Below are positions 57,001 to 64,000 of a stretch of 64,000 bases of DNA, in pieces; position 1 is the first letter of the stretch; each line of letters begins with the position of its first letter. The DNA is taken from IMG/VR virus record IMGVR_UViG_3300020274_000001, positions 62,001 to 126,000 of that record; one strand, given 5' to 3'. Made by a program: the position numbers and the translations under genes. This DNA comes from a virus. The notes beneath the pieces are model-generated. The model had not been told where the DNA came from and did no database searches. It was given only the letters and a program-made list of their open reading frames with translations.

Positions 57001-58403
57001 AAACGAGCCTAAGAGCGGGCCTGTCTTCTGCCCGGTTCCAATATCGAGCAGAGGAAGGGGCATGGCGACAAATGGAACGTAAACAACAAATTGAGTATCT
57101 TGTGTCTGCGATTGAGTTTTGTAATGGGTTACAAGAAGCATATGCAGAGGTAGGAGGCTCCCTTGGTATGGCAGTTGACGACATGAGAGTTGACGACAAG
57201 GACAGTATTTCTCCTCACCTATACATTGCACTTTTCGACGTAACAGACAACTTCGTATTGCGAGATAATGTTCGTCAAGCCCTTCGAGCCCTCTCGATTA
57301 CTTCAATGAGATTGATAGACCCATTGACCACGAAGATGACTTTCGATGAATTGACTAAGAAATCCTATGACCTCGTTGGAGAAATGTTCGGAGGTTTCCC
57401 CGGAGACACGTCAGCAATCAAACCCCAAAACAATCCTCTTGTTTTGGGTAAAGCATACTTGAATAAGTTGGTTGACGCAGACATTGACTTTTCTGGTTCA
57501 ACCATTGGAAGAGATAGTGACAGTCAACTGCGACTCAAATTCATAGCAGAAGTAACAGGTGCAAAATATGACTTGACGAGGGCCACACGAGAGCCCCTTT
57601 CATTTGGTATTCCCGGCTCTACTACCCCTTCTTTGTTTGGATTTGAAAGAGACGAAAAGCAAGCGTCGTCATATGCACAAAGTCTTTATGACGAACAAGT
57701 TGCATTAGAGAAAAAAATACGAGGACGAGAAATAAGAGACGAGAGGGCTTTCCAACAAGCATTGGAAGAACAGACTAACAGTATAAAAGACTTCAAATTG
57801 CAAGCCCTCGAGATAGATGTTGAGGGACAAGAGAAAGACGTCAAAAAATTGAACAAAGAAATTAAAAAAATGGGTCTAAATTTCGCACGCAAAGCCGAAG
57901 AAGCAACGCGGGGCAAAAACGCCCTCGAAGAAGCGGCGAACAAAGCAATTGATGATTTGTCCAGTGACGTTGACGTCTTAACAGATGCAATCAGAGTTAA
58001 AGATAGTCGCATTAAAGATTTGGAGAAAGAAGTGGAGAGAATTGCGGCAGAAAAAGCCAAGGAAGCAGAGAAAAGAACAACCGTCCTTAGACCGATAAAA
58101 AAGAGATTCAAACCCGTCAAGGAGAACCCGAACGAGCATCCTTTCGGCACGAGATATGATATGACACATCGAGACTCCAACATTGACACTACACAAGGAA
58201 CCAGTGCACTATCCGATGAGGCATTGGCACGAGGATACTACGCTCAACAAAAGAAGCGTATGCCTAAGAAGTCTGTAAAGATGGTAAAATGTATGCGCTG
58301 TGGTAAACCAACGTTCGAAGATTCGCTGGTCGAAAACTCATTCTGCCAAAAGTGTGCAGATGCTCTCGCCAGAACCAATCCGGTGGTGAGATGGAGTGTC
58401 TGA
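54084..58403 (+). CDS. Very large protein with C-terminal zinc knuckle, 1439 aa
   Basis: The largest gene of the window. No domain recognised over most of its length; helical with a long coiled coil at about 1190-1350 (KDVKKLNKEIKKMGLNFARK), then a basic linker and a C-terminal CMRCGKP/FCQKCAD zinc ribbon. The start follows GAGGTGAT. The zinc ribbon resembles that at the N-terminus of the next protein. Confidence 0.6.
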   Translation: MVTVPDFLKGATILDAHQWVVSNLDGRNEYVLKDMSGMETTLSDLTRGTVTEVNITPAGSRMNPAPSYVFKPEFQPQKRVQQFSSRVMLPDGISPSVVHTLEAKHGAAYRFIASKMLSQRSRRQQLSPRGTRMLSSFIMADPYAGVRINPIGLRQTPSGIRMTRIVGDRGRVMDDAVVAEVKGYLEGNELPFDIAASERQFNQFVKGVLQPYLICLRSNQALIKYLNETLLPHMLRLIDAGEFDADIGEIGFFRKKFKSAVEARTVFKSAAGKDKVKKILSDQYETVIRRLATSPQDFYYGRNEALVAHPAFMFPQAAYYLLPPPRGLTGATRAELFFYQAGEPPRYVASTRDSLGVDKPAIIQEMPERMLKKMALDEEGDPILPIARVNNTPVDFGRTMNVQSVQRALAAGNVGQVILMASQAFSNDGVLKRMFGLGAATPPSSLTEKEGNALLDLNEIVKELNQAADINEVFRKSISDDADKYPLCAAIEVNIGGIKPKPLGWPEGLIFAVMQVISENSDQIMQVGAGETGVKDFFQPNIEGIGPLTLKLTKPADLDAKLEKTKDQVKKVVVNYFDKGIMLSDLVRESDNKTTNDFKYAYAASLALHFANNGNVLEENMIASSSTSDKDAETNFKNGTVMDPRKQFKNSDNRLSAFNSMTRNQASTPNKLGIMSILQLALTRFKQDGGQPTPEQVNFVAQLTLYSLQNLSTEFDAFGTTNLVDLLKETVTDLQGKSAEAREAQITNLISRLDASRATIPDENVLQQIVEDRLLEDFFQELLTNDLEDVFDNPRRNPPLPKLSEIIGEAPKDTNALRRALSVLKKKNQENAAVLGSSPFLPTEETVRKLADSMKGIFQAAQAEAKEAREEAEAAIKRDDELTNLLDSFKDAEVSVARTDSYLQLIEGIGKSLKALCRHELDFAKEFMLIPDNPNMELEDNLVRQEMFNHPLYIAQKLLGDHKMFMDNIQMVETSLRAGLSSARFQYRAEEGAWRQMERKQQIEYLVSAIEFCNGLQEAYAEVGGSLGMAVDDMRVDDKDSISPHLYIALFDVTDNFVLRDNVRQALRALSITSMRLIDPLTTKMTFDELTKKSYDLVGEMFGGFPGDTSAIKPQNNPLVLGKAYLNKLVDADIDFSGSTIGRDSDSQLRLKFIAEVTGAKYDLTRATREPLSFGIPGSTTPSLFGFERDEKQASSYAQSLYDEQVALEKKIRGREIRDERAFQQALEEQTNSIKDFKLQALEIDVEGQEKDVKKLNKEIKKMGLNFARKAEEATRGKNALEEAANKAIDDLSSDVDVLTDAIRVKDSRIKDLEKEVERIAAEKAKEAEKRTTVLRPIKKRFKPVKENPNEHPFGTRYDMTHRDSNIDTTQGTSALSDEALARGYYAQQKKRMPKKSVKMVKCMRCGKPTFEDSLVENSFCQKCADALARTNPVVRWSV

Positions 58404-61200
58404 ATGTCCGACCTGTAATTACCGCAACCCATCGGGCGTATTGGTATGCATGATGTGTAGCCGTAAAATGGACGCAGGCACACGCAAGAATCCTTCAATC
58501 TATCCGGTTGACTATCACTCACAATCACCACTACAACGAGGAAAATTGGCTTTATTCGACATAGACGACACTCTATACGATGCGACTCAAAGAGAACAAA
58601 ATGCAGTCCGAGCCGGACTTGTTGTATATGGAGACCGAACGCCCGGCGAACTTCGCAAAAGCACTAAGCCAAAAGGAAGGAAAGCGTTCCTTGATTTCTT
58701 CAACTCTCCAGAGCAATTCAGAACAGATACACCGTTTCCCGGAGCCGTAGAATATGTTCGTAGTCTTGTAAACAAAGGATATACCATCGCTTACCTTTCC
58801 GGTAGAGATGCTAAACCAATGGAGGCTACTATTGAACACTTGAAGGAGACAGGGTTCCCCATCTTCAAGAACAGCCGTGGAGAGACCATGGTATATCTCA
58901 AGAAGAACCGGAAAATTGCTACTGACCGATACAAGTATGAAAAGATGCGAGAATTGCAAGCAGAATATGATATTCACTACTTCTTCGATGACCTTCAAAA
59001 GAACCGAGACAAGGCACTTTCACTTGGAGTCATTGGAGTATACCACCTACCGGCTCACCTCGGAATAAAACAAAACCCATCTCATCTTAACTGCGGATGT
59101 GGTCAGACACCGTGCAAGACTTATGGGGTTAGGGGCAACGTCCCTACTGAAATGCAACCATCAGATAGTTCTGGTGTCAGTCTGAAGACACTCATCGAAA
59201 AATATACAACACTGCACCCTCAAGCCAAATATCCACTGAAAAAGCAATACTACCAAACCGTGTTAAAATCTAACAAGCCACTACCCGGAGAGTTTATCAT
59301 TTTAGGAGGAGGGGCACTACGAGAACTCGATATCGATACGGAACTTGAATTGAGGTCACTCGGGTGGAAAATCGCTGGTCGAACGCCCGGAGAGTGGCTG
59401 GGAGACCTCAACGTTGGCCGAATAGAAAGAATGAGCATGATGGGGGGTTCAGACGAACGGAAAGGCCGCGGATTGTATGTTCACAGGAAAATGTTTGGAC
59501 CGGGATTCAAACCAACCCCAACCAACCCAGCCCACCCTATCTACGAAAAGGCAGGGATTGCCGCCATTCAATTTAGGCCAGCCCTTGTCATGACAAACTA
59601 CTCTCGAGTTCTGATGAAGAGGGGTAGCGGACCATTCGAAGTCATGGCAGGTAACATTACAGTCCCAGACCCCGAAACGGGAGTTGTTGGTGTGCCCCGG
59701 ACAAAATTCGCAACAAGAGCGGAGGCGTTCTTTTACGGGCGAAGGAATGCCGGGGCCGGTATGCGCATCGAAACCAGAATCTCCAACTATGAATATCCAG
59801 ATTTCAACACTCACTTCTATTGGCCAATGAGACTACCAGAAATGTATCTTGATACCACCGCTCCACCTACACCGTTGCTTGAAGATGATGTAGACGGCGG
59901 AATGATACTAACCAAAGAAGACTATCAACAGAGAGTAGTAGAGTCTCTCCCTTCCGGTTGGCAACAACCGGCTAAAGAAAGAATGGGCTCTCTCGGTCCA
60001 TACCAACGCCCCGGAGACCCTTGGACAAAACTAAACCCAAACACAGACGTCCCAGCAGGATACCGTGAAGCCGCAGGTTGTATGGTTCAGCGTGCATCGG
60101 ACGGTAAGATACTGTTCCTACGACGCTCTCCAAAGGAAACTTCCAAACACGGACTATACGAATTTCCCGGTGGCAAGTTAGAAGACGGAGAGACAGCAAG
60201 AGAAGCGGCACTCATCGAGACCGAAGAAGAGGCTGGACTCAAAGTCAAAATTATCCGACAGTTAGACTCTCATGTTGACCATTCCATGAAGAAAGTATAC
60301 CACTGTTTCTTAGCAGTTCCTAAGAAGGGTGCCCGAGTTAAGTTATCAGAAGAGCATGATAAATTCATGTGGGCTGGTCCAAATAAAAAGTGGCCGAAAA
60401 GTAAGTTAAGCCATCACGCTCGATACATGATTAACCAACTACATGACTCGGGTAGTGAATACCACAAATACATCGACAAGGTCCATGAAATTCTAACGAT
60501 AGAAGGTGGTGCCGCAGGTCTTTCAGCGTTGAAGCCAGCCTTCCCTAAGAAGACAAGTAAGAAGAAAGCAGAATCACTTCTGGCTAAGATGCCGGGTGTT
60601 GTGCAACATGCAGACGGAGATTACATCTTAGTTACAGGATTAAGCAACCCTGCACTACCAAATCCACTACCGTCACCTAAGAAGAAGAACGGTAGAAAAG
60701 AGCCATCGAAGAATTATGTCAATCGCATGATGGGCAATACAAAGATGCGAGCAGAATTCCCAGATGCAGGACAACGCTATGCAGTTACACTAAAGTTAGT
60801 GGAGAAGCACTACGGTAAAGCCACACGAAAGAGGATTGCACCGAGAGAGAACCCACGTATGCCACTTGACGGAATGGAAGACAAGAAAGTGAAAAAGGCC
60901 AAGAAAGCCTACAAAAAATTCCACGGTGGCAAAGAACCAACCGACATGAAAAAGGAGACTATTGATGTCGGAGATGTCTGGTATGCTCTCGGCCCATGTT
61001 GGTCCATTGGATACATGTCACCAAAAGAAACAGGCGAAGATAACCAGAAATACATTCATCACACCAACGAGGACAGTAAGGATGGCAACTTCCCAATGAT
61101 GTATGCTACTATGCCCGAGAACGGCGAACCAATGATTGTCATCAAAGGTGGAAGTATGAAGATAGGCATGCGTGACGGACTTGCATGGTTGATTGATTAA
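58396..61200 (+). CDS. Zinc ribbon-HAD-Nudix multidomain protein, 934 aa
   Basis: A fusion. Residues 4-21: zinc ribbon (CPTC, CMMC). Residues 50-220: HAD-type phosphatase with FDIDDT (55-59), LSGRD and FFDD. Then CGCGQTPC and a beta-rich region without recognised family (about 290-480). Residues 555-660: Nudix domain with FPGGKLEDGE and ETEEEAGL, though the usual Arg before the first Glu is Ile. Near 780: NRMMGNTKMRAEFPD, a short motif seen in phage proteins. The C-terminus is beta-rich. It overlaps the upstream gene by 8 nt (GTG start). HAD plus Nudix suggests action on phosphorylated nucleotides, RNA or NAD-type compounds. Confidence 0.7.
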   Translation: MSECPTCNYRNPSGVLVCMMCSRKMDAGTRKNPSIYPVDYHSQSPLQRGKLALFDIDDTLYDATQREQNAVRAGLVVYGDRTPGELRKSTKPKGRKAFLDFFNSPEQFRTDTPFPGAVEYVRSLVNKGYTIAYLSGRDAKPMEATIEHLKETGFPIFKNSRGETMVYLKKNRKIATDRYKYEKMRELQAEYDIHYFFDDLQKNRDKALSLGVIGVYHLPAHLGIKQNPSHLNCGCGQTPCKTYGVRGNVPTEMQPSDSSGVSLKTLIEKYTTLHPQAKYPLKKQYYQTVLKSNKPLPGEFIILGGGALRELDIDTELELRSLGWKIAGRTPGEWLGDLNVGRIERMSMMGGSDERKGRGLYVHRKMFGPGFKPTPTNPAHPIYEKAGIAAIQFRPALVMTNYSRVLMKRGSGPFEVMAGNITVPDPETGVVGVPRTKFATRAEAFFYGRRNAGAGMRIETRISNYEYPDFNTHFYWPMRLPEMYLDTTAPPTPLLEDDVDGGMILTKEDYQQRVVESLPSGWQQPAKERMGSLGPYQRPGDPWTKLNPNTDVPAGYREAAGCMVQRASDGKILFLRRSPKETSKHGLYEFPGGKLEDGETAREAALIETEEEAGLKVKIIRQLDSHVDHSMKKVYHCFLAVPKKGARVKLSEEHDKFMWAGPNKKWPKSKLSHHARYMINQLHDSGSEYHKYIDKVHEILTIEGGAAGLSALKPAFPKKTSKKKAESLLAKMPGVVQHADGDYILVTGLSNPALPNPLPSPKKKNGRKEPSKNYVNRMMGNTKMRAEFPDAGQRYAVTLKLVEKHYGKATRKRIAPRENPRMPLDGMEDKKVKKAKKAYKKFHGGKEPTDMKKETIDVGDVWYALGPCWSIGYMSPKETGEDNQKYIHHTNEDSKDGNFPMMYATMPENGEPMIVIKGGSMKIGMRDGLAWLID

Positions 61201-61209
61201 GGTGATAAC

Positions 61210-61518
61210 ATGGCACACGACGCAGCACTCGGACTATCGCACAAGACATGGGTGCGCATAGATGCTCTTGCGGCAACAGGGCTTGCACTATCACTTACTC
61301 GAGAATTGATGGAAAAGAGAGGCAAAAATGTAAACCTCGGTCTATCTCGTAAATCATGGAGCCGTCTTGAGTATGGTTCACTTGTTTTCGCATTACTATT
61401 CGCATTCAGAAACATCTACGAAGCAGTCGACGAATATGAAGGCACATACGGAGTCGGTTCTTTCTTGAACCCGAACGCTGTCGTCGCAACAGGCCCGAGG
61501 AGATATAACGAGTTTTGA
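61210..61518 (+). CDS. Small protein with hydrophobic segments, 102 aa
   Basis: AAGGTGAT before ATG. Weakly hydrophobic segments (RIDALAATGLALSL; LEYGSLVFALLFAFRNIY). Possibly membrane-associated. Confidence 0.55.
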   Translation: MAHDAALGLSHKTWVRIDALAATGLALSLTRELMEKRGKNVNLGLSRKSWSRLEYGSLVFALLFAFRNIYEAVDEYEGTYGVGSFLNPNAVVATGPRRYNEF

Positions 61519-61530
61519 GGAGGTGACACC

Positions 61531-62079
61531 ATGACCAAATACGACCCATACAAAGGACTCAAGCCCACCCGAAGACGAACTTCTTCTCTAACATCGTCAG
61601 CGCGGTCACGATGGGGAATCGTTGCGGCATCTGCTATTGGAATATACTACTACAACAAGCAGAATCGTAGTGTGGCAAAGTCTGGCGGCTCATACGGAGG
61701 AGTTCCGTCTTCTGTCGAACTGACTCAAGATTCTGGTGTAGGAACATTCAATGTCGAAAACGTAAATGTCCAACCAAATGCAACAGTGAATGCAGACATG
61801 GTTTTGAACACCGCTTCTCTTAATGTCCAAGTTAACCTAACCAAACAAGAAACAGGGCATACTGTCAACGTATATCCTTATGTTGGGGGCCAATCATTGC
61901 CGAATACGAAGTTGAGCACGACAGACGCCAGTGGCGTCGCATCAGTCACCTTTTCAGCCGAAGATATGAATGTCATAAAGAATGAAGGGACAGGTGGCAC
62001 CACTTCTGTGATATTCCGAATTGTCGTCGATGGGGCATACGCCGATTCAGTTAATGTAGTGTGCTCCATCGGAGCATGA
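61531..62079 (+). CDS. N-anchored Ig-like domain protein, 182 aa
   Basis: Strong GGAGGTGA. A basic N-terminus, a membrane segment (WGIVAASAIGIYYY), then about 130 beta-rich residues (VNVYPYVGGQSLPN; TTDASGVASVTFS) typical of an Ig/bacterial-Ig-like domain. Probably displayed on the particle surface. Confidence 0.6.
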   Translation: MTKYDPYKGLKPTRRRTSSLTSSARSRWGIVAASAIGIYYYNKQNRSVAKSGGSYGGVPSSVELTQDSGVGTFNVENVNVQPNATVNADMVLNTASLNVQVNLTKQETGHTVNVYPYVGGQSLPNTKLSTTDASGVASVTFSAEDMNVIKNEGTGGTTSVIFRIVVDGAYADSVNVVCSIGA

Positions 62080-62084
62080 GGGCG

Positions 62085-64000
62085 ATGTCGGACGATAAGA
62101 AAAACTTCCGGCGAGCAAAGCCTGTCTTCATGGGACTGCGACGCAAATTGAATGGAGATATTCAAAATCTCATCAACGACAACGAGAAGAAGTTTGCGAA
62201 GCAAGCAGAAAAAACACTTACTCCATTTATCGTTCAACGATACAATATGTATCGGGATTTCACAAGAGTCCGCGATAATCCCGGAGAATCCCCTCCAGAA
62301 TACAGTTACACTCCTCGTATCGCTCAATTACTAACGCAACATGTGTATGGTGATTATGTCCTGCAAGATAGAGCAAGACTGATGCATCGAAAGAATCCAT
62401 TAGCGGTAATCTCTTATGGTCCCGGAGCAGGATTTGCAGGACCAATTACACGTCCTACTCGTGACCCACTTGAAAGAATGCGTGGTGGCCTCACCAATTT
62501 CGTAGATATGGAAGAGGGCCTAATGGGGGCGGGTATGGATGGAGATGGACAATACATTCCCACCCGGGAGGGCGAAAAAGCAATATTTGAAGAAATCATC
62601 AACACAAGAGCACCCGAGAGTATCTTTTTCCTTCCTTCGATTGGAACAGCGATTATGGAGTTGGCCGCTCTCACACAGGCTTGGCCAACAGCGTTAATCC
62701 AATATTTCTACGGACAGCGCAACAAAGAAAACAGTGGCAGAATACCACAACTATTTCATCGTATATTGGATAACACAGACCCAGAGGACGACAACAGATT
62801 GGGAACAGAAAGCAGACCCTTACTGCGGGCACCGTGGTTTGAAGCGTCAGAAGGGGCTAACTCAATGGTCCAAACATTGGTCAATTTAGCATATGATAAC
62901 CCAGTTGTAGGCCAACCCTTGATAGACGCAGAAAAAAGTCTCTTCTTCATTAGTTGGGCTCATTCTATGTTGGACAGTCCGGTTATGAACTTAGAATTAC
63001 AAAAGGGTGTAGCAAAAGCCGCATTGTTAGCCACTTTTAACTCCACCAATGACATATTTAGTGCAGAACAAGTAAGAGCATTCGGTTTCGGTGCCGCCGA
63101 GAAGGAAAGAGCAACCATACCAACAAATTTCACAAAAAATGGAATGAACCCAGCCGGTGCTACCTTCGAATTCTTGAACACCATCGAAGAATTGTTTAGT
63201 GCGACAGCAGTTAATGATGAGGGGAAGAGGGTTACTCTAAACCAAAAAAAGGAATTTTACCAAGAATTGTTTGGTCCGGGAATTGAAGGAATGACTCCTA
63301 CGGAAGACAATCCATTTCCATGGACGTCGAGTAATGGATACACGGTAGGGCCAAACACTCCGCCATTCGAAGATTGGGTTCAATACAATGGAATTTATCC
63401 AGATGGATTCGCCTACATTGTTGACTCCAGCCCAGAAGATAATCCGGACGACACCGGATGGGTAATAGTGAAAGAATACTTGGTCGCAGGAGAAAAGAGG
63501 TATGATGTTCAATATTCTGGTTATGCTTTGGTCAATGAAAACGACGACCCCCTTGACTTGGCACCAACTAACATTGACTTGGACACAGAACAGATATACG
63601 AAATCAGAGGACTACGAGCACAAGATTTCGAAATAGAATCAGACGTCGACGAGGACGAAGAAGATGTAAGTTCAGCAATCGGTTCATACAACTCAACCCA
63701 AATATGGTTTACTCGGGTCATGCTCGACAGGTATTTCGAGATGGAGTCACACCTATCCCTTGTCCTTAATTCAACTAAAATTGACTTTAGAAGATATTCT
63801 AAAGAATACAAAGAGGTAGATGAAGCCTTCTCCGCAGATGCAGACTTCTATACAACATCCGCTAAGAAACAAAAGCAGGTTGCAGAATTCCTCGCAGAAG
63901 AAAGAGCATCCATCATGAGTGGGTTAGCCGCTTCCTTCCTTGCTCTCGCGGGCGACGGAAACTATCGTAAACTCTACGAGCAAGATTTGAATTTACTTGA
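62085..64000 (+). CDS. Large putative structural protein, truncated by window end
   Basis: Open from ATG 62085 to the last base (at least 638 residues, no stop). It begins MSDDKKNFRRAKP and continues through helical and beta stretches without a recognised domain; an acidic run (SDVDEDEEDVSSA) lies near residue 520. GAGGGCG precedes ATG. Confidence 0.6.
   Translation, partial: MSDDKKNFRRAKPVFMGLRRKLNGDIQNLINDNEKKFAKQAEKTLTPFIVQRYNMYRDFTRVRDNPGESPPEYSYTPRIAQLLTQHVYGDYVLQDRARLMHRKNPLAVISYGPGAGFAGPITRPTRDPLERMRGGLTNFVDMEEGLMGAGMDGDGQYIPTREGEKAIFEEIINTRAPESIFFLPSIGTAIMELAALTQAWPTALIQYFYGQRNKENSGRIPQLFHRILDNTDPEDDNRLGTESRPLLRAPWFEASEGANSMVQTLVNLAYDNPVVGQPLIDAEKSLFFISWAHSMLDSPVMNLELQKGVAKAALLATFNSTNDIFSAEQVRAFGFGAAEKERATIPTNFTKNGMNPAGATFEFLNTIEELFSATAVNDEGKRVTLNQKKEFYQELFGPGIEGMTPTEDNPFPWTSSNGYTVGPNTPPFEDWVQYNGIYPDGFAYIVDSSPEDNPDDTGWVIVKEYLVAGEKRYDVQYSGYALVNENDDPLDLAPTNIDLDTEQIYEIRGLRAQDFEIESDVDEDEEDVSSAIGSYNSTQIWFTRVMLDRYFEMESHLSLVLNSTKIDFRRYSKEYKEVDEAFSADADFYTTSAKKQKQVAEFLAEERASIMSGLAASFLALAGDGNYRKLYEQDLNLL

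Noticed and set aside
1-64000. Assignment to a named archaeal virus family or host
   Set aside because: No marker (capsid, terminase, polymerase) was recognised and no host gene is in the window; any name would be a guess.

Overview
The window looks like part of the genome of an archaeal virus or large virus-like plasmid. It has no rRNA, tRNA, CRISPR array or insertion sequence that I can see. The archaeal assignment rests on the information-processing genes: an MCM helicase, two archaeo-eukaryotic primase small subunits, a divergent TFB-like protein and a RusA-type resolvase, with GGTGA/GGAGG ribosome binding sites on many genes. I saw no recognisable major capsid protein, terminase, portal or DNA polymerase, so 'virus' is inferred from gene organisation. 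I cannot name the host.

Layout. (1) 1-2206: a leader with an unusual promoter-like motif and a Ycf46-like AAA+ ATPase. (2) 2.2-29.6 kb: about 50 mostly small plus-strand genes ending at a strong hairpin-T9 terminator (29574-29618). Most are unknown; recognisable ones include SWIB, a GATA-type finger, RHH, PriS-like primase, RNase HI, a recombinase-domain protein, winged-helix proteins, zinc ribbons, DUF1281-like and DUF4262-like proteins. (3) 29.6-36.2 kb, minus strand: second primase, a 255-aa protein, MCM, an unknown protein, a repeat-rich AT-rich origin candidate, an aspartyl protease and a coiled-coil protein. (4) 36.2-39.1 kb: glutaredoxin-fold protein, TFB-like protein and small genes. 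(5) 39.2-64 kb: a mostly plus-strand module of large unknown proteins and many single-pass membrane proteins, resembling a virion module, with RusA, a transglutaminase-like protein and a zinc finger-HAD-Nudix fusion.

The standout is how genes are joined in region 2. Nearly every gene ends in a short hairpin with the stop codon in or next to it, followed by ATAG; the next ATG follows directly or within a few bases. At about half the junctions one to four copies of a second element lie between that hairpin and the ATG. This element is typically 44 nt (41-46, rarely 49), with a covarying 5-bp stem (GAACC/GGTTC, GAGCA/TGCTC, GAGCG/CGCTC, GAATC/GATTC, GGACC/GGTCC, GGACT/AGTCC), a conserved RAAYCA after the 5' arm and a central GWAWTRCA. 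Adjacent hairpins are separated by only three bases (ATA or ACA). The last element before a gene usually ends ACAG-ATG, internal ones end ATAG. These genes lack Shine-Dalgarno sequences, while genes elsewhere have them. I read this as an RNA-level system for processing a long polycistronic transcript into near-leaderless mRNAs, or for SD-independent initiation. A cassette-recombination role like an integron is the main alternative.

A 12-bp motif (AACATATTCTAA) precedes the AAA+ gene and recurs five times at 157-198 bp intervals in a 1.3-kb non-coding, hairpin-rich region (15.2-16.5 kb), suggesting a dedicated promoter class and a bank of small RNAs. The TFB-like protein is a candidate for recognising it.
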